Part shown: piece after piece, positions 51,659 to 60,049 of the stretch
Layout: each line of letters begins with the position of its first letter
Numbering within the stretch: the stretch's first letter is position 1
Source: Halosimplex rubrum
Lineage (GTDB): Archaea; Halobacteriota; Halobacteria; Halobacteriales; Haloarculaceae
Length of the DNA stretch: 64,000 nt
Direction of reading: 5' to 3'
NCBI RefSeq assembly: GCF_013415885.1
Contig: NZ_CP058910.1
Location: 1,364,001 to 1,428,000, forward strand
Translations under genes and position numbers: made by a program
Notes under the pieces: model-generated
What the model was told of the DNA's origin: nothing
Seen by the model: the letters and a program-made list of their open reading frames with translations, nothing else
Database searches by the model: none

Positions 51659-51668
51659 CCGGCGCGGG

Positions 51669-52334
51669 TCAGTCGATGTAGCCCAGCGCCGACTCGATGC
51701 GGCCCAGTTCCGGACCGGTGGTGTCCTGGCCGACGACGTAGCCGTGGTCGTTGGCCACCAGGCCCGAGCCGACCAGCGGGGCGCCGTAGTTGACGGTGCC
51801 GATGTCGGCGGGCACGTCCAGCAGGTCCTCCAGGAAGTCCAGTTCCGCGTCGGTCGCGTCGGGGTGACAGAGCACGCCGTCGTTCGTCGCGACGGCGGCG
51901 GTGCCGACGGTTCGCGACCCGGCGAGGACGCCCTGCTCGACCGGGACGTCGAGGGCGTCCGCGACGGCGTCGACGGCCGTCTCGGAGAGGTCGGGGTGGA
52001 CGTAGGCGCCGCTGTCGTTGGCGAGGACGACGTTGCCGGCGGCGTTGATCCGGCCGGGGAGTTCGGAGACCCGGAGACCGGTCGCCTCGGCGATCGCCTC
52101 GCGCTCGCGGTCGCGGACGCGGCTGCTGACGAGCAGCCCGTTGCCGTTGCCGGTCGCCAGCGCACCGACGGTGCCCGAGCCGCCGACGGTCGTCGGGACC
52201 GCCGGGACCGCGAGCTCGTCGGCGAGCTCCTCTCGGAGGTCTTCGTCCACGTCGGGGCGGACGAGCAGACAGTCGTCGGTCGCGCGTGCGAAGACACCGA
52301 CGTACGCCGAACCGGAGAAGGCCGCGCGGAGCAA
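51669..52334 (-). CDS. eif6: Translation initiation factor aIF6
   Basis: 221 residues with the five-fold pseudosymmetric repeats of eIF6: [80 protein letters not shown] and [17 protein letters not shown]. Binds the 50S subunit and prevents premature joining with 30S. The start is TTG 52334 ([13 protein letters not shown]), 2 bases after the rpl31e stop; no ATG or GTG would fit. Ends with [13 protein letters not shown]. Confidence 0.95.
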   Translation of the reverse strand: MLRAAFSGSAYVGVFARATDDCLLVRPDVDEDLREELADELAVPAVPTTVGGSGTVGALATGNGNGLLVSSRVRDREREAIAEATGLRVSELPGRINAAGNVVLANDSGAYVHPDLSETAVDAVADALDVPVEQGVLAGSRTVGTAAVATNDGVLCHPDATDAELDFLEDLLDVPADIGTVNYGAPLVGSGLVANDHGYVVGQDTTGPELGRIESALGYID

Positions 52335-52336
52335 GT

Positions 52337-52615
52337 CTACTCTGCGGTCTCGGCTTCGACGACGTGCTCGCCCTCTTCCTCGAAGCGGGCCGCACGGACG
52401 CGGAGCTTTCGCGGCGGGTTCGAGCGGCCGTTGGCCCAGACCGCCTCGTTGATCGAGGGGTCGAGGCGGATGGCGTCGCCGTCGATGGCGAAGTGCTTGG
52501 CGAGGTGCTCGCGGACGATGGACATGGCCTTGTCGGCCTGCTCCTCGTTGGGCGCGGCCTTCACGTCGCGGAGCGGGACGGTCACGACCCGCTCCTCGAA
52601 GTCACCGGCGCTCAT
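52337..52615 (-). CDS. rpl31e: Ribosomal protein L31e
   Basis: 92 residues. [24 protein letters not shown], then [35 protein letters not shown] is the L31e pattern; the acidic C-terminal tail is typical for halophiles. Its start overlaps the rpl39e stop by 4 bases, and its stop lies 2 bases from the aIF6 start, so the three are co-translated. Confidence 0.96.
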   Translation of the reverse strand: MSAGDFEERVVTVPLRDVKAAPNEEQADKAMSIVREHLAKHFAIDGDAIRLDPSINEAVWANGRSNPPRKLRVRAARFEEEGEHVVEAETAE

Positions 52616-52764
52616 TCGTCCGTGTCGCTACGGCGCCAGTGGCGCCGCTTCGGGTTGCGTTCGACGTTGCGGTCCGTCTTGAGCATGACCCACGGCGGGA
52701 CCCGCGTGTTCTGGCGCTCGAGTTTCCCCAGGCGCTTCTTCTTGGATTTCGACTTCTTACCCAT
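52612..52764 (-). CDS. rpl39e: Ribosomal protein L39e
   Basis: 50 residues: [19 protein letters not shown], then [11 protein letters not shown] and [11 protein letters not shown]. The highly basic, unusually short sequence is diagnostic for L39e, which lines the 50S exit tunnel. First gene of the rpl39e-rpl31e-aif6 set. The 215-base upstream gap contains the divergent lipoprotein promoter but no further gene. Confidence 0.97.
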   Translation of the reverse strand: MGKKSKSKKKRLGKLERQNTRVPPWVMLKTDRNVERNPKRRHWRRSDTDE

Positions 52765-52951
52765 AGTGTCACCCCCTTCCGCCCCGGCGCTTAAATTCCT
52801 GTTCCTTTGCCCGCGACCGCTCACCGCCCGACCACGCCGCCGTCCTCGCCCGGTCGCCTCGGGCGGTTCTCCCGGTCGTCGGACGCCCGAGTCGCGCCCC
52901 GGAGAGCCGCGAACCGTCGGCTATCAGGTGTGATTCTCCGGTCCGAGTCTC

Positions 52952-52957
52952 TTTATA
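52952..52957 (+). promoter_or_regulatory. TATA-like box of the 170-residue lipoprotein
   Basis: TTTATA centred 25-26 bases before ATG 52980, the leaderless layout. Confidence 0.6.
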
Positions 52958-52979
52958 CTACTATTCGTGTCACGTACGT

Positions 52980-53492
52980 ATGCATCGGCGAACGCTGCTG
53001 TCTACGGCCGCGGCCGCGGTCGCGGTGGCGGGCGGTACGGCCGGCTGTGTCGGCAGTAGCGAGGTGGTGGCGACCGTCCAGCGGTCGGTCTCGGTCCGCC
53101 CCGGTCAGGGGTGGATCGAAGAGCTCCCGGACGTGTCGGACCCGGGCGGCGCGATCCGCTACCGGGCGAAGGCCGACCGGCCGTTCGACGTGTACTTCTT
53201 CGCGAGCGAGGAGTCGTTCATGTTCTACGACACCTACACGGACGGGGACGAGCCGGCGCTGACGCCGAACGGTGACGGTGACGTGAGCGCGTCCGCCGAG
53301 GAAGTAGCCGAGGACACCTACGTCGCCGAGACCCACGACGGCGGGGCGCGACAGCCGATCGACGACTCCGGCCCGTACTACTTCGTCGTCGACCACTCGG
53401 GGTATCGCGGCGAGAACCAGCCGAGATCGGAGCAGCCGTCGCCGCTCGACGTGTTCGTGGACCTGACGGTCACTCGCCGGAAGCTGATCTGA
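52980..53492 (+). CDS. Tat-exported lipoprotein of unknown function
   Basis: 170 residues. Signal MHRRTLLSTAAAAV and lipobox TAGC with Cys23. The mature domain is beta-rich with aromatic patches (PFDVYFFASEESFMFYDTYTDG, GPYYFVVDHSGYRGE), compatible with an immunoglobulin-like or cupredoxin-like sandwich, but no copper ligands are obvious. A related-looking pattern FDVYFFxxxE...YYFVVDHS occurs in other haloarchaeal secreted proteins as far as I recall. Divergent from the ribosomal protein block and convergent with the ZIP transporter. Confidence 0.8.
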   Translation: MHRRTLLSTAAAAVAVAGGTAGCVGSSEVVATVQRSVSVRPGQGWIEELPDVSDPGGAIRYRAKADRPFDVYFFASEESFMFYDTYTDGDEPALTPNGDGDVSASAEEVAEDTYVAETHDGGARQPIDDSGPYYFVVDHSGYRGENQPRSEQPSPLDVFVDLTVTRRKLI

Positions 53493-53532
53493 CGAGCGGT
53501 CGGTCCCGTCCGAGGCCGCCGGGCGACCACGC

Positions 53533-54360
53533 TCACGCGAACGCGAGCGGGACCATCACGAGCACGCCGGCGGTGATCCCGCCGACCAGTTCCCGGCGGC
53601 CCCCGCCGGGCAGGTCCGAGCCGCGCTCCAGGGCCTCGGGGACGAACTCCGTCGCGACGAGGTACACCATCGCGCCCGCGGCGAACCCGAAGCCGAAGGG
53701 AAGGAAGCGCTCGGCCAGCGTCACGAAGTAGTAGGCGACCACGGCGCCCAACGGCTGGGGCAGGCTGGAGAACACCGCCCACCAGACCATCCGCCACTCG
53801 CTGACGCCCATCGACCGCAGCGGGATCGAGATGGCCACGCCCTCGGGGACGTTGTGGATCGAGATGGCGACGGTCATGAACACCGCCAGGACCGGTAGCG
53901 TCAGGCTCCCGAGCGTCACCGTCGCCAGGCTCGGGTCGTCGATCCCCAGCTCGGCGAAGGAGACGCCGACCGCGACGCCCTCCGGGAAGCTGTGGACGGT
54001 CAGGATCCCGAGGATGAGCACGAGCTTCCGGAAGTCCGCCTCCTCGTACTCTCGGGCGTCGAACTCCGCGTCCGCCAGCACCTCGTGGCCGACGACGACC
54101 AGCGCCACGCCCGCGACCACGCCCGGGCCGATGGCGACTGCGGCGTCGACGACCCCGCCCTCGACGACCGCGACCCCCTCGCGGATCAGGCCGAACAGCG
54201 ACGCCGCGACCATGATGCCCGAGGCGAGCCCCCACAGCACCACGTTCCACCGGTCGGAGATTTCGTCGACCAGGAAGAAGGGGAGCGCGCCCAGCCCGGT
54301 CGCCAGCGCCGTCAGCAATCCCGCGAAAAACACCAGCCCGAGGTTCCAGAACTCGACCAT
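53533..54360 (-). CDS. ZIP family metal transporter
   Basis: 275 residues and eight membrane helices. The binuclear metal site motifs are clear: HSFPEGVAVG in helix 4 and HNVPEGVAI in helix 5. A GHEVLADAEFDAREYEEADF loop supplies acidic residues on one face. Probable Zn2+ or other divalent metal importer of the GufA/ZIP type. The 224-base upstream gap is AT-rich and contains possible promoters for both directions, with ttaatagttat near 54390 as the leftward TATA region. Confidence 0.9.
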   Translation of the reverse strand: MVEFWNLGLVFFAGLLTALATGLGALPFFLVDEISDRWNVVLWGLASGIMVAASLFGLIREGVAVVEGGVVDAAVAIGPGVVAGVALVVVGHEVLADAEFDAREYEEADFRKLVLILGILTVHSFPEGVAVGVSFAELGIDDPSLATVTLGSLTLPVLAVFMTVAISIHNVPEGVAISIPLRSMGVSEWRMVWWAVFSSLPQPLGAVVAYYFVTLAERFLPFGFGFAAGAMVYLVATEFVPEALERGSDLPGGGRRELVGGITAGVLVMVPLAFA

Positions 54361-54554
54361 CCCTGCCCGAACCTACGCCGACCGCGTCCTTAATAGTTAT
54401 CACGAATCTTACTATTTTTGGGAGACCTAAAGCGGACGACTCCCGCAGACTACCGATCCCGACCGGCGGCGCGACGCCGTCGGTCCCGGTGTGTGACATC
54501 GTAATTAATGCACCTTATACACACTATGAACATCCGGACTCCTATGCGGTGAAG

Positions 54555-54562
54555 TATAAATA
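54555..54562 (+). promoter_or_regulatory. Strong TATA box of the 99-residue gene
   Basis: TATAAATA centred 26-27 bases before ATG 54585, one of the best archaeal TATA matches in the window, suggesting a well expressed leaderless transcript. Confidence 0.7.
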
Positions 54563-54584
54563 CTGCTTCGCTGAATAAAACAGT

Positions 54585-54884
54585 ATGTCAACGACCGAGG
54601 CGCGCACGACCGACGTGAAGGCGGACGCGGATGCGGGGGAAGCGGGGGAGACGGGGGCACGGCCCCACAAGGTCGTCGACCCGATGGGTGCGACCGGCCG
54701 GATGACCGTCGAGACGCCGGAGGGGGACGAACGGACGGTCGTCGGCTGTCTGGACGGGCTCGTCGCGGGGCGACTCGACGGAAAGGCGCCCGGTTCGACC
54801 GTCCGGATGGAGCTCTCGCCCGCCGCCGACGGCGGGGGGTACGTCGCCGCGCGCGTCCGCCCCGGCGGCCTCCCCGCGCTCTGA
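54585..54884 (+). CDS. Hypothetical 99-residue cytoplasmic protein
   Basis: Acidic, disordered start (MSTTEARTTDVKADADAGEA) then a compact beta-type core: GRMTVETPEGDERTVVGCLDG, TVRMELSPAADGGGYVAARVRPGG. The spacing suggests a small beta-barrel of about 60 residues. No family recognised. The perfect TATA box implies the gene is expressed. It converges with thpR, 26 bases between stops. Confidence 0.72.
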   Translation: MSTTEARTTDVKADADAGEAGETGARPHKVVDPMGATGRMTVETPEGDERTVVGCLDGLVAGRLDGKAPGSTVRMELSPAADGGGYVAARVRPGGLPAL

Positions 54885-54910
54885 ACGGCTATCGCGGCCG
54901 ACGGCGACCG

Positions 54911-55468
54911 CTACAGCGGGAACCGCTCGACGGTGTCGTACGTCGGCCCGTCGGGCCCCAGCACGCTCTCTTTCAGCCGGACCTCCTCGACCGCGAGCCG
55001 TCCCGCGTCGGGGTGGCCCTCGCGGACCGTCTCCCGGACCAGCTCTTTCCCGCCGGCGTGGTCCATCCGGGCTATCGTGACGTGGGGCGTGAACTCGTGG
55101 TCTTCGGCGTCGAACCCCATCGCCGTCGTCCGCGCCTCGACGCCCTCGTGCAGGCGCGTCAGCTCTTCGCCCCCCGAACGCGTCCCGACCCAGACCACGC
55201 TGATGTAGTCGAGAGTCGGGAAGACGCCCAGGCCGCCGAACTCGTACTCGAAGGGGTCGACGCCGGCGTCGTCGACCGCCGCGGCGAGTTCGTCGACGAG
55301 CGCGTCGACCCGCCCGGGGTCGGTGTCGCCGAGAAACTTCAGCGTGACGTGAGCCCCCTCGGGGTCGACGAAGTTCAGCCCCGACGCCCCCGCGAACCGC
55401 TTCTGGACGGCCGCCACCTCGTCGGCGAGCCCGTCGAGGTCGACGGCGACGAACAGTCGCTTGCCCAT
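54911..55468 (-). CDS. thpR: RNA 2',3'-cyclic phosphodiesterase (2'-5' RNA ligase-like)
   Basis: 185 residues. The two HxTx motifs of the 2H phosphoesterase superfamily are present: H40-V-T-L in GAHVTLKFLGD and H129-V-T-I in TPHVTIARM. RLFVAVDL at the N-terminus and GVFPTLDYISVVWVG in the middle are typical of ThpR/LigT. Hydrolyses 2',3'-cyclic phosphates on RNA ends and may join tRNA half-molecules. ATG 55468 is the family start; the very long frame continuing upstream is antisense shadow. Confidence 0.93.
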   Translation of the reverse strand: MGKRLFVAVDLDGLADEVAAVQKRFAGASGLNFVDPEGAHVTLKFLGDTDPGRVDALVDELAAAVDDAGVDPFEYEFGGLGVFPTLDYISVVWVGTRSGGEELTRLHEGVEARTTAMGFDAEDHEFTPHVTIARMDHAGGKELVRETVREGHPDAGRLAVEEVRLKESVLGPDGPTYDTVERFPL

Positions 55469-55618
55469 GTTCGCCCGTCGGCCCGCTCGCGCCTTCAGCC
55501 TTCGGTGGCGCGGCGTTCGACGCTCGGTACGGAGTCTCCGCGAGGACGACCTCCCACGGCTCGGACCCCGCGGCCGGTTCGGGCGCGGTCTTTTGGCCGT
55601 CGGCGCCCAAGCGCGACC

Positions 55619-56494
55619 ATGGAGGTGAACTGCGAGGGGTGTGCCGGGTGCTGTCTCGACTGGCGGGCGTTGGCGCCCGACGACGCCGACCACGGCCACG
55701 AGCGCCGCGGGCGATACCGGCCGCTCGACGATATCGACAACCTCGCGCCAGTGTCGAGCGACGAGGTGCGGGCGTTCCTCGCCGAGGGTCTCGCGAGCGC
55801 GCTGGTCGCCCGCCTGTTCCGCATCGACGACGGCCCGAGCGTCGCCGTCGGCGGCGTCGAGGTCGCCGCCCTCGGCGGCCGCCCCGCCTTCCTCGTCGGC
55901 CTGCGGAAGGTCCCCAAACCCGTCGCGCCCTTCGGCGCCGAGTCCCGCTGGCTCCCGACGTGCGCCTTCCTCGACCCGGTGACGCTCCAGTGTCGCATCC
56001 ACGACAGCGGCGTCTACCCCGAGACGTGCTCGACCTATCCGGGGGACAACCTCGCACTCGACGCCGAGACGGAGTGCGAACGCGTCGAGCGCGCCCACGG
56101 CGGCGAGCGACTGGTCGACGACGACCCGCCCGAGGACGCCGACCCGGTTCTGGGTCCGGGGGCGGTGGGCGCGCGCGTGTTCGCTCACCCCGACGTCGAC
56201 CGGATCGAGGGCGCGGTCGAACGGCTCGCGGCGGGCGAGGCGACGCGGGCCGACCACGCGGAGTTCGTCGCCGTCGCCGCCGCATCGGCCCCGGGGACGC
56301 TCACCGTCAGCGACGAGCGCTGCGAGCGAGCGCGCGAGCGGGCGCTCGAGGCCGACTCCTGGGTCGGCGGCGCCGTCGCGGAGTGGACCGACCGGGCCGA
56401 CGGGGAGCCCCCCGACCCCGGGGTCGCCGCGACCGTCGAGGGCGACCGCGGCGCGCCGCCGACGCCCGGGTGGGACGACCGGCCGGATCGGTGA
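55619..56494 (+). CDS. YkgJ family cysteine-cluster protein
   Basis: 291 residues. N-terminal MEVNCEGCAGCCLDWRALAP and LPTCAFLDPVTLQCRIHDSGVYPETCSTYPG supply the CxxCxxCC...C...C...C set of the CxxCxxCC (YkgJ, PF03692) family, which probably coordinates zinc or an Fe-S cluster. The C-terminal 130 residues are an acidic haloarchaeal extension without cysteines apart from SDERCERARER. Function unproven in the family. Divergent from thpR. Confidence 0.87.
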   Translation: MEVNCEGCAGCCLDWRALAPDDADHGHERRGRYRPLDDIDNLAPVSSDEVRAFLAEGLASALVARLFRIDDGPSVAVGGVEVAALGGRPAFLVGLRKVPKPVAPFGAESRWLPTCAFLDPVTLQCRIHDSGVYPETCSTYPGDNLALDAETECERVERAHGGERLVDDDPPEDADPVLGPGAVGARVFAHPDVDRIEGAVERLAAGEATRADHAEFVAVAAASAPGTLTVSDERCERARERALEADSWVGGAVAEWTDRADGEPPDPGVAATVEGDRGAPPTPGWDDRPDR

Positions 56495-56620
56495 CGCGCG
56501 GTCGACGACCGATCGGTCCGACCGCGTCTCGGTCGGCGCGCCGTCCCGGCCGCGGCGCGTCGGGCAACTCGCCGCCCCAGCGGTCTCGGGTGTTAAGGGG
56601 ATACGGTTCGTGGAACGGGT

Positions 56621-57571
56621 ATGCACGTGCTCGTCACGGGAGCGACGGGGTTCGTCGGGGGGCGGCTCGTCCCCGCGCTGACCAGCGCCGGCCACGAGGT
56701 GCGGGCGCTGGTCCGTGACCCGTCGGCCTACGACCCGCCGCCGGGCGTCGAGGTGGTTCAGGGCGACCTGCTCGAACCGGGGACGCTCGCGTCGGCGTTC
56801 GAGGGGATCGAGGCCGCCTACTACCTCGTCCACTCGATGCGGGCGGGCGACGACTTCGAGGAGCGCGACCGCAGCGCGGCAGGCAACTTCGCCGCGGTCG
56901 CGAGCGACGCGGGCGTCGAGCGGGTCGTCTACCTCGGCGGGCTCGGCGAGGACGGCGACGACCTCTCGCCGCACCTGCGCTCGCGCCGGGAGGTCGAGAT
57001 GATCCTCGCCGACGCCGACTACGCGCTGACGACGCTGCGAGCGGCGGTCATCGTCGGCGACGGCAGCGCCAGCTTCCGGATGGTCCGCCAACTCGTCCGT
57101 CGCCTGCCGCTGATGGTCACCCCGCGGTGGGTGCGAAACGAGTGCCAGCCCATCGCCGTCGACGACGTGGTCGCGTACCTCGTCGGCGTCCTCGACGCGC
57201 CCGAGACCGCCGGCGAGACCTACGGGATCGGCGGCCCCGACGTGTTGACCTACCGCGAGATGCTCGCCCGGACCGCCGAGGCGATGGGCCGGCGCCGGCC
57301 GCTGGTCCTCTCGGTGCCCGTCCTCACGCCGAAACTGTCCTCGTACTGGATCGGGCTGGTGACCGACGTGCCGACCGCCGTGGCGCGCCCGCTCGTCCTC
57401 GGGCTGAAGAACCCGGTGGTCGTCACCGACGACGCCATCCGCGACCACGTCCCCGTCGAGCTGACGACGTTCGACGACGCCGTCCGGAAGGCGCTCGCGC
57501 CCGACGCGGGGACGCCCAGCCCCGCTCCCGGCGGGAACCCGACGGCCGGCGAGCGCGGAGGGCGGCGCTGA
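56621..57571 (+). CDS. NAD(P)-binding NmrA/SDR-like protein
   Basis: 316 residues. Rossmann motif VTGATGFVGGRLV (residues 5-17), LVRDPSAY at strand 2, VVQGDLLEP at strand 3, AYYLVHSM and VVYLGGLGEDG further on. It belongs to the atypical SDRs resembling NmrA/NDUFA9 (complex I 39-kDa-like), which often lack the catalytic Tyr-Lys and act as redox sensors, isomerases or assembly factors. The stop overlaps the start of the next gene by one base (TGATG), so the two are coupled. Confidence 0.9.
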   Translation: MHVLVTGATGFVGGRLVPALTSAGHEVRALVRDPSAYDPPPGVEVVQGDLLEPGTLASAFEGIEAAYYLVHSMRAGDDFEERDRSAAGNFAAVASDAGVERVVYLGGLGEDGDDLSPHLRSRREVEMILADADYALTTLRAAVIVGDGSASFRMVRQLVRRLPLMVTPRWVRNECQPIAVDDVVAYLVGVLDAPETAGETYGIGGPDVLTYREMLARTAEAMGRRRPLVLSVPVLTPKLSSYWIGLVTDVPTAVARPLVLGLKNPVVVTDDAIRDHVPVELTTFDDAVRKALAPDAGTPSPAPGGNPTAGERGGRR

Positions 57572-58383
57572 TGAGCACCGGTTCGGCGTCCGACGACGCG
57601 ACGGCCGGCGACCCGGCGCCCGACGGTGGGGCGACCGACGACGCCGCGACCGACCGCCTCGTCCCGGAGTACGGCGAGACGTGGGTGTACGAGAGCATCT
57701 TCGGCGCGCTCCCGGGGATCGACATCTCCGAGCGGCTGGCGCTGGCGATCCAGTTCTCGCTGTTCGAGGTCGGAGTACTGATCCTGGCGTGGTACTACGG
57801 CCTCGCGGACGGCGCCGTCGCCGGGACCGCCGCGGTCGTCGTCGCCACCGCCGGCAGCGTCGAGATGCTCCGGATCAGCAAACACGTCCGACGGGCCGAC
57901 CCGCCCGAGCCCTACCGCCGGCTGCTGTTCGGCTCCAGCATCGAGGTCGTCCTCGGCGTCCTGGCGTTCGTCGCCCTGCTAACCTACCTGTTCGTCGTCG
58001 ACCCGCGCTCGGCCCGCCCGCTCGCGACGAGTCTGCTCGGGCCCGAACCGCCGCTTCCGGCGACGTACCTCACCCTCCTGATCCTCTGGGACGTGTGTTA
58101 CCGCATCGGCACCGGCTGGTGGGCCAGCGTCGCCGCGCTGTGGCGGTCGGCCCGCTTCCGCTTTTCCCCCGAGCAGACCCGCGCGCTGGCCCGTGCCGAC
58201 CTGGAGACGATGGGCTTCGGCCTCCTCCAGTTGCTGCTGGTCCCGTTCCTGGTTGACCACACCGTTCTGCTGGCGGCCGTCGTCGGCCACGTCCTCGCGG
58301 TCGCGACCGTCACGACGCTGTCACTGGTCGTCCTCTACAGTCGGACAGAAGGGACCGACCCGATTACGAATTTATCGCCTTGA
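57571..58383 (+). CDS. Haloarchaeal multi-pass membrane protein
   Basis: 270 residues. A disordered 30-residue start is followed by VPEYGETWVYESIFGALPGID and about six membrane helices (residues 50-68, 75-95, 110-135, 150-170, 205-225, 230-255), with a cytoplasmic loop WRSARFRFSPEQTRALARADLE. Translationally coupled to the NmrA-like gene, suggesting a joint role, perhaps a membrane redox activity. Family not identified with confidence. The last 20 bases overlap the 3' end of the convergent DUF5786 gene. Confidence 0.78.
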   Translation: MSTGSASDDATAGDPAPDGGATDDAATDRLVPEYGETWVYESIFGALPGIDISERLALAIQFSLFEVGVLILAWYYGLADGAVAGTAAVVVATAGSVEMLRISKHVRRADPPEPYRRLLFGSSIEVVLGVLAFVALLTYLFVVDPRSARPLATSLLGPEPPLPATYLTLLILWDVCYRIGTGWWASVAALWRSARFRFSPEQTRALARADLETMGFGLLQLLLVPFLVDHTVLLAAVVGHVLAVATVTTLSLVVLYSRTEGTDPITNLSP

Positions 58384-58534
58384 ACTGGTCGAGCAGCTCC
58401 TCCGTCGACTCGTCGCTGTCGTACTCCACCTCGCCGCGGTACTCCGTCCGCCGGTCGTCGTCGCTCACCTCGACCTCGCTGTTCTTGCGTTCCCGGCGTT
58501 CGTACTCAACTTCGTCGAATGCACCCATCGACAT
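58364..58534 (-). CDS. DUF5786 family microprotein
   Basis: 56 residues, MSMGAFDEVEYERRERKNSE at the start and STEELLDQFKAINS at the end. This matches the small conserved haloarchaeal family DUF5786 (MSMGAxDExEHERRE..., STEALLDQFKxIK). Very acidic and probably cytoplasmic; function unknown. It overlaps the end of the convergent membrane-protein gene by 20 bases, so the two mRNAs are complementary at their 3' ends. Confidence 0.85.
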   Translation of the reverse strand: MSMGAFDEVEYERRERKNSEVEVSDDDRRTEYRGEVEYDSDESTEELLDQFKAINS

Positions 58535-58705
58535 TGTGTCTCACACCCATACTTGTGAGTTACCACCTATCAATGTAACGGTCGGTGCGATTCTACGTCG
58601 AGCGGCGTCGCTCCGGCCGGTGCGGTCGATTTCGGTCCGCGGCGCCGGCGGCCGAACGGGCGGCGAGTCCGAACAGTGTATACCACTGGCCGCCTCCCTT
58701 TCGAT

Positions 58706-59707
58706 ATGGCCGGACCGGTTCGCTTTCGGCGGTCGACCGGGCGCTGGGACGAGGACAGGGTCAGGCGGGACCTGCTCGCCCCGCTCGACGACCGCTTCGG
58801 CGCCCGACTGACGACGCCGAAGATCGACGGACCTCGCGAGTATCACGCCCGTCGGATCGAGATGGACAACGGCGACCTGGCCCTGTTCGCCTGGAACGAC
58901 GACGGCGCCTACTGGCTGGGCAACACCGAGACGCCCGAGACGCTGTGGCGCACCGACAAGGAGACCTTCGACGAGGCGCCCTTCGAGGTGGCCCGCTGGG
59001 CCCAGCGCGAGCTCACATACGACCTCCAGCGACAGGCCCCCTGGCTCGCTGCCTACGAGTACCTCGCCTGGTTCTTCCTCCCCGTGCTGTTTTCGAAGGA
59101 CGGCCGGGAGACCACCCGCGCCTTCTTCGACCGCGACGCCGCGGGTTTCCCCGACGCCACCCGCGAGGAGGGCCTGGCGTTCTACGAGCGCCTGCTCAAG
59201 ACCGGCGTCCTCGACGACCACCGCTACACCATGGCCGCCAAGCTCGGCACCAGCGAGCGCGACGAGTTCGCCCGCATGCGGGCCACCATGGGCGAGTTCG
59301 ACGCCGCCAAGCTGCTCGCCGACGCCGCGATCCCGTTCGTCCCCGAGTCCGAACAGGACTCGGGCCACGCGCTCGATTTCGCCGTCGAGACGCCGGGCGG
59401 CGAGCGACTCGTCGAGGTCACCCGCCCGATGGCCCCGCGGAACCGCCCCGCCGGCACCGCCATCGCCGCGCTGCGGCGCACCGTCGACTCCAAGACCCGC
59501 GACCAGCTCGCCATCCACGACGACGCCGTCCTCCTCGTCGACTGCACCTCCTTCCGCGACGACGAGTGGAACCCCATCCGCGCCGAGCGCCCCTCCGTCG
59601 GCTACCGGCCCACCGTCGTCTTCCGCTACCGCCCCGACGGCCGCTGCGAGGGCTATCGCCACGGCGACGTGCCCCTCGATCTGGACGGCGCCATCGAGTG
59701 GGTGTGA
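58706..59707 (+). CDS. Haloarchaeal protein, probably DUF5784
   Basis: 333 residues, no membrane helix despite the hydrophobic YEYLAWFFLPVLF stretch. Starts MAGPVRFRRSTGRWDED. A C-terminal region HALDFAVETPGGERLVEVTRP followed by VLLVDCTSF looks like the beta-hairpin core of PD-(D/E)xK-type nucleases, but the expected lysine is a threonine (EVT), so activity is doubtful. I recall the family as DUF5784. ATG 58706 is preferred over an ATG ten codons upstream because it begins the conserved segment. No partner gene. Confidence 0.7.
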   Translation: MAGPVRFRRSTGRWDEDRVRRDLLAPLDDRFGARLTTPKIDGPREYHARRIEMDNGDLALFAWNDDGAYWLGNTETPETLWRTDKETFDEAPFEVARWAQRELTYDLQRQAPWLAAYEYLAWFFLPVLFSKDGRETTRAFFDRDAAGFPDATREEGLAFYERLLKTGVLDDHRYTMAAKLGTSERDEFARMRATMGEFDAAKLLADAAIPFVPESEQDSGHALDFAVETPGGERLVEVTRPMAPRNRPAGTAIAALRRTVDSKTRDQLAIHDDAVLLVDCTSFRDDEWNPIRAERPSVGYRPTVVFRYRPDGRCEGYRHGDVPLDLDGAIEWV

Positions 59708-59758
59708 CCGTTCGACTCGCGCCGCCGCATCTCGGCGCGCGACCCCGAGAGCCGCCGT

Positions 59759-59965
59759 TTACTCGCCGCGGTTCCAGGCGCTCGGTTCCATGCCGATGGC
59801 CTTGACGACCGGGCGATACACCGCGACGATGACGACGACGACGGCGAGTTCCAGCCAGAACCCGAGTTCGCCGACGGCGGCGCGGACGACGCCGAGGACG
59901 ACCGTGACGATGACGACGATGACGAGGTAGTGCGCGACGAGTTCGAGGATCTGATCCCTGTCCAT
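59759..59965 (-). CDS. Small two-helix membrane protein
   Basis: 68 residues: MDRDQILELVAHYLVIVV, then a strongly hydrophobic Val/Ile-rich region forming two helices (residues 9-30 and 34-52), and a basic/polar tail YRPVVKAIGMEPSAWNRGE. Unknown function; similar short proteins are scattered in haloarchaeal genomes. Confidence 0.7.
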   Translation of the reverse strand: MDRDQILELVAHYLVIVVIVTVVLGVVRAAVGELGFWLELAVVVVIVAVYRPVVKAIGMEPSAWNRGE

Positions 59966-60049
59966 GGCGGAGCTACGGACCCGGGGGACAAAAGCGACGG
60001 TTTCGCGGTCGACGCGTCCGCATCGGTCCTGCGGCGCCCGTTCGCGCGC

